A stretch of 15,362 nucleotides of DNA, from NCBI GenBank assembly GCA_002310155.1, contig DBYF01000112.1, forward strand, positions 1-15,362, given 5' to 3'. The stretch is from Mageeibacillus sp. UBA1193 (GTDB lineage: Bacteria; Bacillota; Clostridia; Saccharofermentanales; Saccharofermentanaceae). The notes beneath the pieces were generated by a model. It was not told where the DNA came from. It did no database searches and saw only the letters and a program-made list of their open reading frames with translations. Position numbers and translations under genes: made by a program. Shown here piece after piece: positions 1 through 6,481 of the stretch (position 1 is the stretch's first letter; every line of letters starts with the position of its first letter).

Positions 1-7
1 GCCTTTC

Positions 8-37
8 CTGTGCGAAAAGCACTGAAAAATGGCACAG
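8..37 (-). other. Potential leader hairpin at the left edge
   Basis: CTGTGC (8-13) is complementary to GCACAG (32-37), giving a 6-bp stem. The GTGC at 10-13 can instead pair with the nearer GCAC at 19-22, so two mutually exclusive hairpins are possible. Both lie in the transcript predicted from the promoter at 70-98 and could belong to a structured leader or small RNA cut by the window edge. The stems are short and may be chance. Confidence 0.2.
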
Positions 38-69
38 ATTTGGGAGCCCGGCCCATGCGGTCACCAAAT

Positions 70-98
70 AGAATACCATGCGTTCTGGGGTACGTCAA
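70..98 (-). promoter_or_regulatory. Sigma-A-like promoter of a transcript leaving the window to the left
   Basis: On the minus strand a TTGACG hexamer (98-93) is followed after exactly 17 nt by TATTCT (75-70), so transcription would start near position 63 and run off the left edge. It lies downstream of the lacI-type gene on the same strand and would begin a new unit. The -35 matches consensus at 5 of 6 bases and the -10 at 4 of 6. The product is not visible. A frame opening with ATG at 56-54 stays open to the edge but has no good ribosome binding site. Confidence 0.45.
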
Positions 99-135
99 GC
101 ATAAAGATTTATATATATAGAAAAGCACTTCTCCT

Positions 136-154
136 CCGGCAGCAGACGTGCCGG
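136..154 (-). terminator. Weak candidate terminator after the LacI-family gene
   Basis: A 6-bp stem CCGGCA/TGCCGG with a 7-nt loop lies 12 nt beyond the stop codon of the regulator gene, where a terminator would be expected. The following minus-strand sequence has only a TTTT about 10 nt further on, not an adjacent U tract, so this is a doubtful intrinsic terminator. Confidence 0.25.
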
Positions 155-166
155 CATAAGCCTTTC

Positions 167-1174
167 TTACTTAAGCTTCCTGACCGAGGCGCCGAAGTCG
201 ATCACTGCCTTGAGACGGACGTTTCTCGGCTCTCCCGTGTACTCTTCCTTCATTCTCTCGAGGAGCATGCGGACCGCGGTCTGTCCGATCTTTCGGATCG
301 GCTGGATACCGATGGTCAGCGTCGGGTTATACACGTGCGCGATCGTCTGGTTCTCAAATCCTACGAAGGAGACATCCTCCGGGATCTGCAGATGCTTCTC
401 GTTGATATACATGACGGCACCGCAGGTCAGGTCATTACCGCTGGCAAATACTGCCGTCGGACGGTCCTTCTTCTGCATGAAGTGCATCATAGCCATATAT
501 CCGCTCTCTTCGGAAACGTTCTCCAGATACAGGAGATCCGGATCGATCGCGATCTTCGCTTCTTCATGTGCCTTCTTATATCCGGCGACACGGTCATCCG
601 TCGTATTGAATCCCTCGGCACCGCCGATGAATCCGATCTTCTTATGACCGTTCTCGATGAGATGCTTCGTGATGCGGTACGCGATATCGACGTTATCGAT
701 CGTGACGGAATCACAGGAGATCGTCGGATACTCCATGTCCACGAAAACGATCGGCACATCTGCCTTCGCCGCGCGGTCGATATCTTCCTGGCGTACGTTC
801 ATCGGCTGCATGATGATGCCGTCGATCTGCTTGTTGATAAGGAAATTGATCTTATCGGACGCGCCCATCGGATCTGTCTGGGAATAATCGCAGATGATCG
901 TACTGTAGCCTGCCGCATACAGTTCCTGGTCGATATAGGAAAGAATGGAAACACCATAGTAATCCGCAAGGCTCGGGATAAGAACACCGACCGACATGGT
1001 CTTTCTGGTCTTCATACCACGCGCGACCGTATTGACCTGATAATTCAGTGTCTCGATCGCCTGCTCGATCTGCTCGCGGTTCTCTTCAAGAACGTTTCCG
1101 CCGTTGATGAACTTAGATACCGTCGAGATCGAAACTCCCGCCATTTTTGCAACGTCTTTAATCGTAGATGACAT
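167..1174 (-). CDS. LacI-family transcriptional regulator
   Basis: A 335-residue DNA-binding repressor or activator of the LacI/GalR family, of typical family length. The N-terminal helix-turn-helix is at about residues 4-26 (TIKDVAKMAGVSISTVSKF). It is followed by the hinge helix near 48-57, with the conserved N-x-x-A-R pattern, and a periplasmic-binding-protein-like effector domain from about 60 to 330, beginning SVGVLIPSLADYYG. That domain normally binds a sugar or small metabolite, but the ligand cannot be read from sequence. The start is ATG with a GGGAGG site (1190-1185) 10 nt upstream. It begins 19 nt after the 520-residue membrane protein gene and follows murC on the same strand, so it is probably the last gene of that unit. 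Family assignment is secure; targets are unknown. Its operator could lie at its own operon or at the unit to the left. Confidence 0.93.
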   Translation of the reverse strand: MSSTIKDVAKMAGVSISTVSKFINGGNVLEENREQIEQAIETLNYQVNTVARGMKTRKTMSVGVLIPSLADYYGVSILSYIDQELYAAGYSTIICDYSQTDPMGASDKINFLINKQIDGIIMQPMNVRQEDIDRAAKADVPIVFVDMEYPTISCDSVTIDNVDIAYRITKHLIENGHKKIGFIGGAEGFNTTDDRVAGYKKAHEEAKIAIDPDLLYLENVSEESGYMAMMHFMQKKDRPTAVFASGNDLTCGAVMYINEKHLQIPEDVSFVGFENQTIAHVYNPTLTIGIQPIRKIGQTAVRMLLERMKEEYTGEPRNVRLKAVIDFGASVRKLK

Positions 1175-1193
1175 AGGCCCTTATCCTCCCCGG

Positions 1194-2756
1194 TCAGAAC
1201 ATCATCCAATAAAGGCACGAATATAAAACTACAGACAGTGTCTCCCCCAGAGCTCCCCTCTTGATCACCCGGCGCAGATACGACGCACCGAGCAGAGATA
1301 ACGTCAGCAAGAGGATCTGCATCGCACACAGTCCTCTATCTATTATAATCGAGAAAACGAAAACAATCACCATCGGAACGAAACGTATCGCGGAAAATTT
1401 TATTGAATCGAGAACACTCTGTTTCGTGCCCTGGATCCGTCCGAAGAAATTGTCCGAAAGCTGCAGCATGACCATGGCGACTCCCGTCATTACAGAGAGC
1501 ATAAGCGCCACCAGGAGCATGATGTCCGGCTTTAAGAATCCGGCACCCTTCCACAGCAGAGCCAGCATGAAGATCACAGCTCCGAGAAGGATGGTGAAAG
1601 CCATATGGATCCCCCACATGGAGCGGTTGGATCTGACCTTTCTGTTCTTGATCTTCCGGATAAAAGGAAGAAGGAAGAATGCGGAACTTAAGACAGAGAC
1701 ACAGATCCACAGAAGGATCACCGTCTGGAAGGCGGGATCTTTTCTTGTGATGAAATACATAGTGAGAACCGACATCACGATACCGAGGAAGATCTGCAAT
1801 GCCAGAAGATGATTCAGTGAACTTTTATACTTCTCCGCGATGGATCTTCCGCGGATCTTTCCGTCACGGCCGCGCTCATGCTTCACAGGCTCTTTTTCCG
1901 AAGAAGATTCCGCATTATCAGAAGATCCTTCTTTTGCCTGCTTGGAAGATACCGGCGCGAACTTCTTATTCTGCGGAAGTGTCGACGCGTAAAGGAAGAA
2001 TGCGATCATGGTTAAGATCGTGCACACGGACTTCATGACCCATGTCAGGAAAGGTCCCTTCGAGACGCCTTCTTCTTCCAGCACATGGTTCTTGATGTAG
2101 TTGGCCAGATACGACTGCACGACCGGGTTGTTGATCGTAATGAATGACGCGATCTGCGGATCACTGTGGTCTCCTCTTCTCGCGTAGTATCTCTGCGCGT
2201 CCGAGGAAAGGAAAAGCTCCGGGGCATTGCCGTCGGACTGGATACCGCGGGTAAACTTCGTATCCTCTCCGGACAGACGCTCGTAAAGCGCGTCCGAAGT
2301 CTTATTCGCAACTGAGAAGATCGCCACCCGCGCGGAAGGTTCCTTGGTGCCGACCTCGCCGAGTTCATTGATATCCAGTTTCGGGCAGATGAGGATCAGG
2401 TCCGAGATCTTATCGTTCTTCGACACAAGGGAGAAACCCGGTTTCGCATAGTCACCTTCACAGATGAGCACCAGTGATTCGACCGATTTGAAACCAAGTA
2501 CTTTATCGATCTTCTGCTGCATCTCCTCTTCTGAACAGAAGCTGTCGATCACGAAATACGATGCGACGTCCAGCTGTGAGAAGAGCTGGCTGTAGTCCAT
2601 CTGCGGGAACATGATCTCTTCATGTACGAACAGAAGTGCCGCACGGCCTGTCGATCCGTCATTTCTTCTCGGGATCAGGATAAAGAGCGATGATACGATC
2701 AGTATCACCGCGAGAAGGATCGTGCAGATGATTCGAAGAGTTCGGACCTTCTTCAT
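1194..2756 (-). CDS. Polytopic membrane protein of unknown function with an extracytoplasmic alpha/beta domain
   Basis: I do not recognise this 520-residue protein. It has an N-terminal hydrophobic segment (about 7-28), an apparently extracytoplasmic domain (30-235), a second membrane segment (236-257), a hydrophilic Lys/Ser/Glu-rich cytoplasmic stretch (260-312), then about seven membrane segments (near 315-336, 344-366, 381-403, 411-433, 455-474, 477-494, 503-520). The 30-235 domain alternates predicted strands and helices. Its order (LLFVHE near 41, LVLICEGD near 95, GDH near 195) loosely recalls an alpha/beta hydrolase, but no G-x-S-x-G nucleophile elbow is present. The ATG start lies 3 nt after the murC stop, and its ribosome binding site (GGAG) lies in the last murC codons, so translation is probably coupled to murC. 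An envelope role is inferred from that pairing only. Confidence 0.85.
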   Translation of the reverse strand: MKKVRTLRIICTILLAVILIVSSLFILIPRRNDGSTGRAALLFVHEEIMFPQMDYSQLFSQLDVASYFVIDSFCSEEEMQQKIDKVLGFKSVESLVLICEGDYAKPGFSLVSKNDKISDLILICPKLDINELGEVGTKEPSARVAIFSVANKTSDALYERLSGEDTKFTRGIQSDGNAPELFLSSDAQRYYARRGDHSDPQIASFITINNPVVQSYLANYIKNHVLEEEGVSKGPFLTWVMKSVCTILTMIAFFLYASTLPQNKKFAPVSSKQAKEGSSDNAESSSEKEPVKHERGRDGKIRGRSIAEKYKSSLNHLLALQIFLGIVMSVLTMYFITRKDPAFQTVILLWICVSVLSSAFFLLPFIRKIKNRKVRSNRSMWGIHMAFTILLGAVIFMLALLWKGAGFLKPDIMLLVALMLSVMTGVAMVMLQLSDNFFGRIQGTKQSVLDSIKFSAIRFVPMVIVFVFSIIIDRGLCAMQILLLTLSLLGASYLRRVIKRGALGETLSVVLYSCLYWMMF

Positions 2757-2759
2757 TAC

Positions 2760-4205
2760 TTACTCCATGCTGACCAGACGGTCGCCGAGCGAGCGGATAT
2801 CCTCCGGTCCGAGGATCAGGATCATGTCGTCTTTATTCACGACAGAAGAAAGCTTCTCGACGATCGCGTCCTTCGATTCGAAGAAGATGGCATGACCGCC
2901 ACGCTTATTGATCTCGTCTGCGATATCCTTCGAGGAGATATCTCCCGGATTTACTTCACGGTCGGAGAAGATCTCATCAAAGAAAACATCTTCACACGGA
3001 AGAAGTGATGTTACATAGTCTTCGAAAAGCACTTTTGTGCGGCTGAATGTCAGCGGCTGGAATACCACCCAGGTCTTATTGTGCGGTACATGGGATGCCG
3101 CGTCGAGAGTCGCTCTTGCGGCACTCGGATGATGCGCGTAGTCAGTAACGACCATCGCACCCTTGAAGGTGCCCTTGATCGTGAAACGGCCTTCCGCTCC
3201 GGTAAAGGACGCAAGTGCTTTTGAAGCGGCGGAAGACGTACCTCCGGCAAGCGAAGCACATGCGATCGCGGTCAGTGCATTATAGACGTTATGTGTACCC
3301 GGGATCGCCAGCTGGATGTGTGTATACGGACGACCCTTAAAGAGGACATCGAAGCCCGCTTTACCATCTGTGTATTCGATATTTACCGCACAGAAATCCG
3401 GCTCTCTCTTGAAGAAGTCAAAGCCCTCTCCCTCGAGACCGGTCGTCAGGATACGCGGCTCTTCCATACCAAGCTTGGCACGGCATGCGGGGATACGCTT
3501 GACGCACTCCTGCACGTTCGTATCGCCTGCCGGAATAACCAGTGTTCCTTCCGGAGAAAGTTTCTCTGTGAACTGAGCGAAAACATCGATGACTTCGTCG
3601 ATGCTGCTGTAGCAGTCGACATGGTCGTAATCGATGTTTGTGATCGCTGCGATGGTGGAGTAGAACTCCAGGAAAGATCTGTGGTATTCACATGCTTCCG
3701 AAACGAGAAGCTGATCCTTCGAACCCAGGTAAACACTGCCGCCAAATGCATCGAGTTCCGCGCCGAGATGTACGGTCGGATTCGCGCCGCTCTCGAGAAG
3801 GATCAGGGATACCATCGAGGTCGTAGTTGTCTTTCCGTGAGTACCGGAAATGTTGATGACGTTTGCGAAGTTTCTGGTGATCAGACCGAGGAACACAGAT
3901 CTCTCCATGACCGTCAGTCCATTCTTTCTGGAATAGTCGAGTTCAGGGTTTCCGGGAAGGATCGCCGCGGTGTGTACGACGATATCCGGAGCGAACTCCT
4001 TGATGTTCTCTTCACTATGGTGACCGTACACCTTTACTCCGATACCCTCGAGTTCACGTGTACGCTCCGACGGATGCATATCCGATCCGCCGACGATCAG
4101 TCCGTAATTACATGCGATGCGGGCCAGGCCGCTCATGCTGATACCGCCGATTCCGACAAAAAAAACGCGCTTGCCGGAGGGCAAGTCTTTCATACCTTCA
4201 GCCAT
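2760..4205 (-). CDS. murC: UDP-N-acetylmuramate--L-alanine ligase
   Basis: MurC is the cytoplasmic ATP-dependent ligase that adds L-alanine to UDP-MurNAc, the first peptide step of peptidoglycan precursor synthesis. Visible features of the 481-residue protein are the N-terminal UDP-binding glycine motif GIGGISMSGLA (18-28), the ATP-binding GTHGKTTTTS (121-130), SEACEYHRSFLE (169-180), TNIDYDH (189-195), GTHNVYNALTA in the central domain and DYAHHPSA in the C-terminal domain. The frame could open 15 nt earlier at a TTG. I chose ATG 4205 because a GGAGAG site sits 7 nt before it and the TTG would overlap that site. It is the first gene of the unit murC, membrane protein, LacI-type regulator, and is divergent from spoVG. 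The position usually reading GAGDI near the C-terminus reads GPEDI here. Confidence 0.97.
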   Translation of the reverse strand: MAEGMKDLPSGKRVFFVGIGGISMSGLARIACNYGLIVGGSDMHPSERTRELEGIGVKVYGHHSEENIKEFAPDIVVHTAAILPGNPELDYSRKNGLTVMERSVFLGLITRNFANVINISGTHGKTTTTSMVSLILLESGANPTVHLGAELDAFGGSVYLGSKDQLLVSEACEYHRSFLEFYSTIAAITNIDYDHVDCYSSIDEVIDVFAQFTEKLSPEGTLVIPAGDTNVQECVKRIPACRAKLGMEEPRILTTGLEGEGFDFFKREPDFCAVNIEYTDGKAGFDVLFKGRPYTHIQLAIPGTHNVYNALTAIACASLAGGTSSAASKALASFTGAEGRFTIKGTFKGAMVVTDYAHHPSAARATLDAASHVPHNKTWVVFQPLTFSRTKVLFEDYVTSLLPCEDVFFDEIFSDREVNPGDISSKDIADEINKRGGHAIFFESKDAIVEKLSSVVNKDDMILILGPEDIRSLGDRLVSME

Positions 4206-4291
4206 ACTATTTCTCTCCAATAAACCGGTTATTCGGTAAATCCTTAAAAAATAAAGATACCATGTGCAAATGCGTGGGCATTTTCCTTCCC

Positions 4292-4297
4292 ATTATA
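4292..4297 (-). promoter_or_regulatory. -10 box of the murC unit
   Basis: A perfect TATAAT on the minus strand lies about 87 nt before the murC start codon, predicting a transcript start near 4285 and an 80-nt leader. At 17-nt spacing the -35 position holds ATCATA, a weak match (3 of 6), and it falls inside the inverted repeat at 4305-4330. A weak -35 of this kind would fit a regulated promoter. Confidence 0.5.
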
Positions 4298-4304
4298 CCC
4301 TTTT

Positions 4305-4330
4305 TTCGACAATTTATGATGATTATCGAA
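4305..4330. promoter_or_regulatory. Imperfect inverted repeat, candidate operator between murC and spoVG
   Basis: TTCGACAAT (4305-4313) and ATTATCGAA (4322-4330) are inverted copies with one mismatch in nine, separated by 8 nt. The centre-to-centre geometry suits a dimeric regulator binding on one face of the helix. It covers the -35 zone of the murC promoter and lies about 60 nt upstream of spoVG, so one protein could affect both directions. It lacks the central CG typical of LacI-family operators. No clear sigma-A or sigma-H promoter for spoVG could be identified. Confidence 0.4.
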
Positions 4331-4389
4331 TAAAAATATGTTATCCTACACAATAGTGGGTGTATAGGGTTATATTTCAGGAGGCAGAC

Positions 4390-4692
4390 ATGGAAATATC
4401 GGATATCGTCATTCGTAGACTATCTTTAGAGAGCAAAATGAAGGCCATTGTTTCCATTACTTTCGATCATCAGTTTGTTGTTCACGACGTTAAGGTCGTT
4501 GAAGGTAATAACGGACTCTTCATCGCTATGCCCAGCCGCCGTACCCCCGAGGGAGAGTATAAGGATATCGTTCATCCGATCAACTCCCAGTTCCGTGACC
4601 AGATCTCCGCACAGGTCCTTGCCAAGTATAAGGAAGCCATTGACCAGCTGTCCCAGCAGGTAGCGGATATCCCTACACCAGAGCAGTATTGA
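4390..4692 (+). CDS. spoVG: SpoVG, regulatory nucleic-acid-binding protein
   Basis: A 100-residue SpoVG protein, close to the usual family length. The N-terminus MEISDIVIRR, the central GLFIAMPSRR and the following DIVHPIN are hallmarks of the family. In Bacillus, SpoVG influences asymmetric septation during sporulation; in other Bacillota and in spirochetes it binds DNA or RNA and acts as a broad regulator. The frame opens earlier at GTG 4360, but an AGGAGG site (4379-4384) spaced 5 nt from ATG 4390 settles the start, and the family N-terminus begins there. It stands alone between a divergent murC and its own terminator at 4721-4748. Neighbourhoods of murC and spoVG recur in Clostridia, as I recall, though purR and glmU, often nearby, are absent here. 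The presence of spoVG does not prove that the organism sporulates. Confidence 0.97.
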   Translation: MEISDIVIRRLSLESKMKAIVSITFDHQFVVHDVKVVEGNNGLFIAMPSRRTPEGEYKDIVHPINSQFRDQISAQVLAKYKEAIDQLSQQVADIPTPEQY

Positions 4693-4720
4693 GCTGAATA
4701 ATAGTGCTTTTCGACAAGAC

Positions 4721-4748
4721 GGCCGGATCATCATCCGGTCTTTTTTTC
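4721..4748 (+). terminator. Intrinsic terminator of spoVG
   Basis: An 8-bp stem, GGCCGGAT (4721-4728) with ATCCGGTC (4733-4740), includes one G-T pair and closes a 4-nt loop. It is followed directly by seven T residues (4741-4747). It starts 28 nt after the spoVG stop and should separate spoVG from the lipoprotein genes. Confidence 0.88.
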
Positions 4749-4751
4749 ATG

Positions 4752-4757
4752 TATAAT
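4752..4757 (+). promoter_or_regulatory. -10 box of the lipoprotein pair
   Basis: A perfect TATAAT immediately follows the spoVG terminator and predicts a start near 4764, with a leader of about 29 nt. No good -35 exists at 16-18 nt spacing, because that zone lies in the terminator stem. The promoter would therefore be weak or activator-dependent. An alternative TATGAT at 4770-4775 is too close to the ribosome binding site. Confidence 0.4.
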
Positions 4758-4792
4758 ATGTAAAGTAAATATGATAAGTGGGGGTGTGCATT

Positions 4793-6445
4793 TTGAAACG
4801 ATTAGTTTCCGTTTTATTATGCGGTTCAATGCTTCTGTCGCTGACAGCATGTTCGAAGGCTTCGACAGAGGAAACCAAGAAAAAGAAGAAAACGAAAAAG
4901 ACAACTACTGAGGAGACTACAGAAATATCCGAGACTCCGACCGAGGATACGACATCGGATACTGAGCCATCCGAGACTACGACCACCGCGCCGGCAAACG
5001 TTTTTGTTGTCGACGATTCTCTCGAGATGACAGGACTGAATTTCCCGATGCAGTACTGGGACTATACCCCGGCATTTAGTGCTTCCGATGAGGATACGAA
5101 CTGCCTGTTCCTGTCTGTCGACCAGCTTTATTTCGAAGACGGTTCTCCTTACACCGCGCTGGGGACTGCCCTCGACCGTGACCTCAAGCCGTTAGCAGAT
5201 GCCACGATCAAGAAGTTCCAGGATGACAGCGAGGCTTTCTTAAAAGAAGCCAAAGCGGGAAATGTTCCGGACGGCAAAAACTATAGCTTCAAGACCGCGA
5301 TCTTCCGCTCGGATTCACAGATCTTCTCCTGCGTCGTTACGGACATGGCGGATATGGAAGAAGGCAAATTCCTTTCCTTCAGCTACCGTACACAGGACGG
5401 CTCCAGTATCTCGTTTGATGATGTTGTTCTCAACCGTTCCGCGTTAAGTTCTTACTTCGAAACAGTCTTCGCACAGCCGGGCGCAGACAGCGATTATCTG
5501 TCCTGGGTATCCGAGATGGAATCACACATCGTAGACGGCACTATCCCGTTTGCCCTGACCTACGATGGAATCATTTTCCTCGACACTAGTTACAGTATGA
5601 TCAATTACTACCCATACAAGCTTTCCGTCATCGGTCATGAAGATATCTTCAACATGGAATACTTCGGAAAGACACCGAAGTACTACACCATCTATGATGA
5701 TCCGAATCACAATATCGTCTGGGATGTAAATGGTGACGGACAGATGGACACGATCGTCTGCGAGAGCGAATACTCCACGGGTACCGGCAAGTACGGTGAA
5801 GACGAAGTGATCCTGAAGATCGATTACAACGGATACAAGATCGACTCCAGATCAGAGGGGATCGACATCTTCTCTTACGGCATCATGTATTCCATGATCA
5901 TGAAGACGGACAGCGGATTCTATCTCTACTGCCGCATGAATTCCATCGATTCTTTTGAAGATACATACGTCTTCAAGATCGATGGTGACAAGCTCACCTA
6001 TGTTGGCGTTTTTATGGACTTCATGAGTTCCCGCGGACTGATCAACCCGGAAGCATTCGGAATGTATGACATAATGGATACGATCGGATCGCAATTCTTC
6101 ACCAGCGAGTTCTCCGTGATCGGAAATAACGGTATGCCGAATTGCAAGGCAGACCTCTGGTGGACTGACGCGGAACCGATGATGACCAAGATCGACATTC
6201 CCTGCGCCAGAGTCAGTGAAACCGATCTTACTAAAGTCGAAGACGTCACGATCCCGGCCGGATCTTTCGTCCGTCCGTACCTCTATGATGTTCAGACAAA
6301 GCGTCTGATCGTCGCGGTCATCAGCGAGGATCCTTCCGCGGAGTTCATGGCGGAAGTCGACTTCAGCACAGACGCCGACTACAACATGCTCATCAACGGA
6401 AAGAACGTCGAAGACATATTCTACGGTGTTATGTTCTGGGGATAA
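4793..6445 (+). CDS. Lipoprotein with RsiV-like extracytoplasmic domain, paralogue 1
   Basis: A 550-residue lipoprotein of unknown function. A signal peptide ends in the lipobox LTAC, with Cys20 as the expected lipidated residue. Residues 21-68 form a Lys-rich then Thr/Glu-rich flexible linker. The folded part has a first region (about 75-270) whose order resembles the DUF4163/DUF3298 pair of anti-sigma factor RsiV: short strands, then YRTQDG, then a segment like LTYDGIIFL. This is my inference from layout, not a clear match. D311-V-N313-G-D315-x3-D319 is a calcium-loop-like motif. I chose TTG 4793 because GGGGGTG (4780-4786) is spaced 6 nt from it and the signal peptide then starts MKRLVS; GTG 4778 and GTG 4784 are less likely. 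Its paralogue follows 36 nt downstream, probably co-transcribed. No sigma factor or enzyme motif accompanies it. Confidence 0.85.
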   Translation: MKRLVSVLLCGSMLLSLTACSKASTEETKKKKKTKKTTTEETTEISETPTEDTTSDTEPSETTTTAPANVFVVDDSLEMTGLNFPMQYWDYTPAFSASDEDTNCLFLSVDQLYFEDGSPYTALGTALDRDLKPLADATIKKFQDDSEAFLKEAKAGNVPDGKNYSFKTAIFRSDSQIFSCVVTDMADMEEGKFLSFSYRTQDGSSISFDDVVLNRSALSSYFETVFAQPGADSDYLSWVSEMESHIVDGTIPFALTYDGIIFLDTSYSMINYYPYKLSVIGHEDIFNMEYFGKTPKYYTIYDDPNHNIVWDVNGDGQMDTIVCESEYSTGTGKYGEDEVILKIDYNGYKIDSRSEGIDIFSYGIMYSMIMKTDSGFYLYCRMNSIDSFEDTYVFKIDGDKLTYVGVFMDFMSSRGLINPEAFGMYDIMDTIGSQFFTSEFSVIGNNGMPNCKADLWWTDAEPMMTKIDIPCARVSETDLTKVEDVTIPAGSFVRPYLYDVQTKRLIVAVISEDPSAEFMAEVDFSTDADYNMLINGKNVEDIFYGVMFWG

Positions 6446-6481
6446 TAGTTTAGGTTCATATATGTTTAAGGAGGATATTAT

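Noticed and set aside
1..120. Plus-strand frame open from the left edge to a stop at 118-120
   Set aside because: Short, without recognisable motif, and covering a minus-strand promoter; too weak to call a gene end.
29..1171. Long open frame (380 codons) on the plus strand
   Set aside because: It is antisense to the LacI-family gene, whose helix-turn-helix and effector domain are clear. The frame shows no family features and arises from codon bias.
3291..4223. Open frame of 310 codons on the plus strand running up to the spoVG leader
   Set aside because: It is antisense to murC, whose motifs are complete, and it has no recognisable domain.
4305..4354. Sigma-A or sigma-H promoter for spoVG
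   Set aside because: TCGACA at 4306 has no good -10 at 16-18 nt, TATAGG at 4363 is too near the ribosome site, and no AGGA/GAAT pair at sigma-H spacing is present.
4747..4986. Minus-strand frame rich in Val and Ser (and a similar one at 6478-6732)
   Set aside because: These are complements of the Thr/Glu codon runs in the lipoprotein linkers, not genes.
5723..5749. Dockerin domain, suggested by DVNGDG
   Set aside because: A dockerin has two such repeats in about 60 residues. Only one is present, in mid-protein, and no cellulosomal context is visible.
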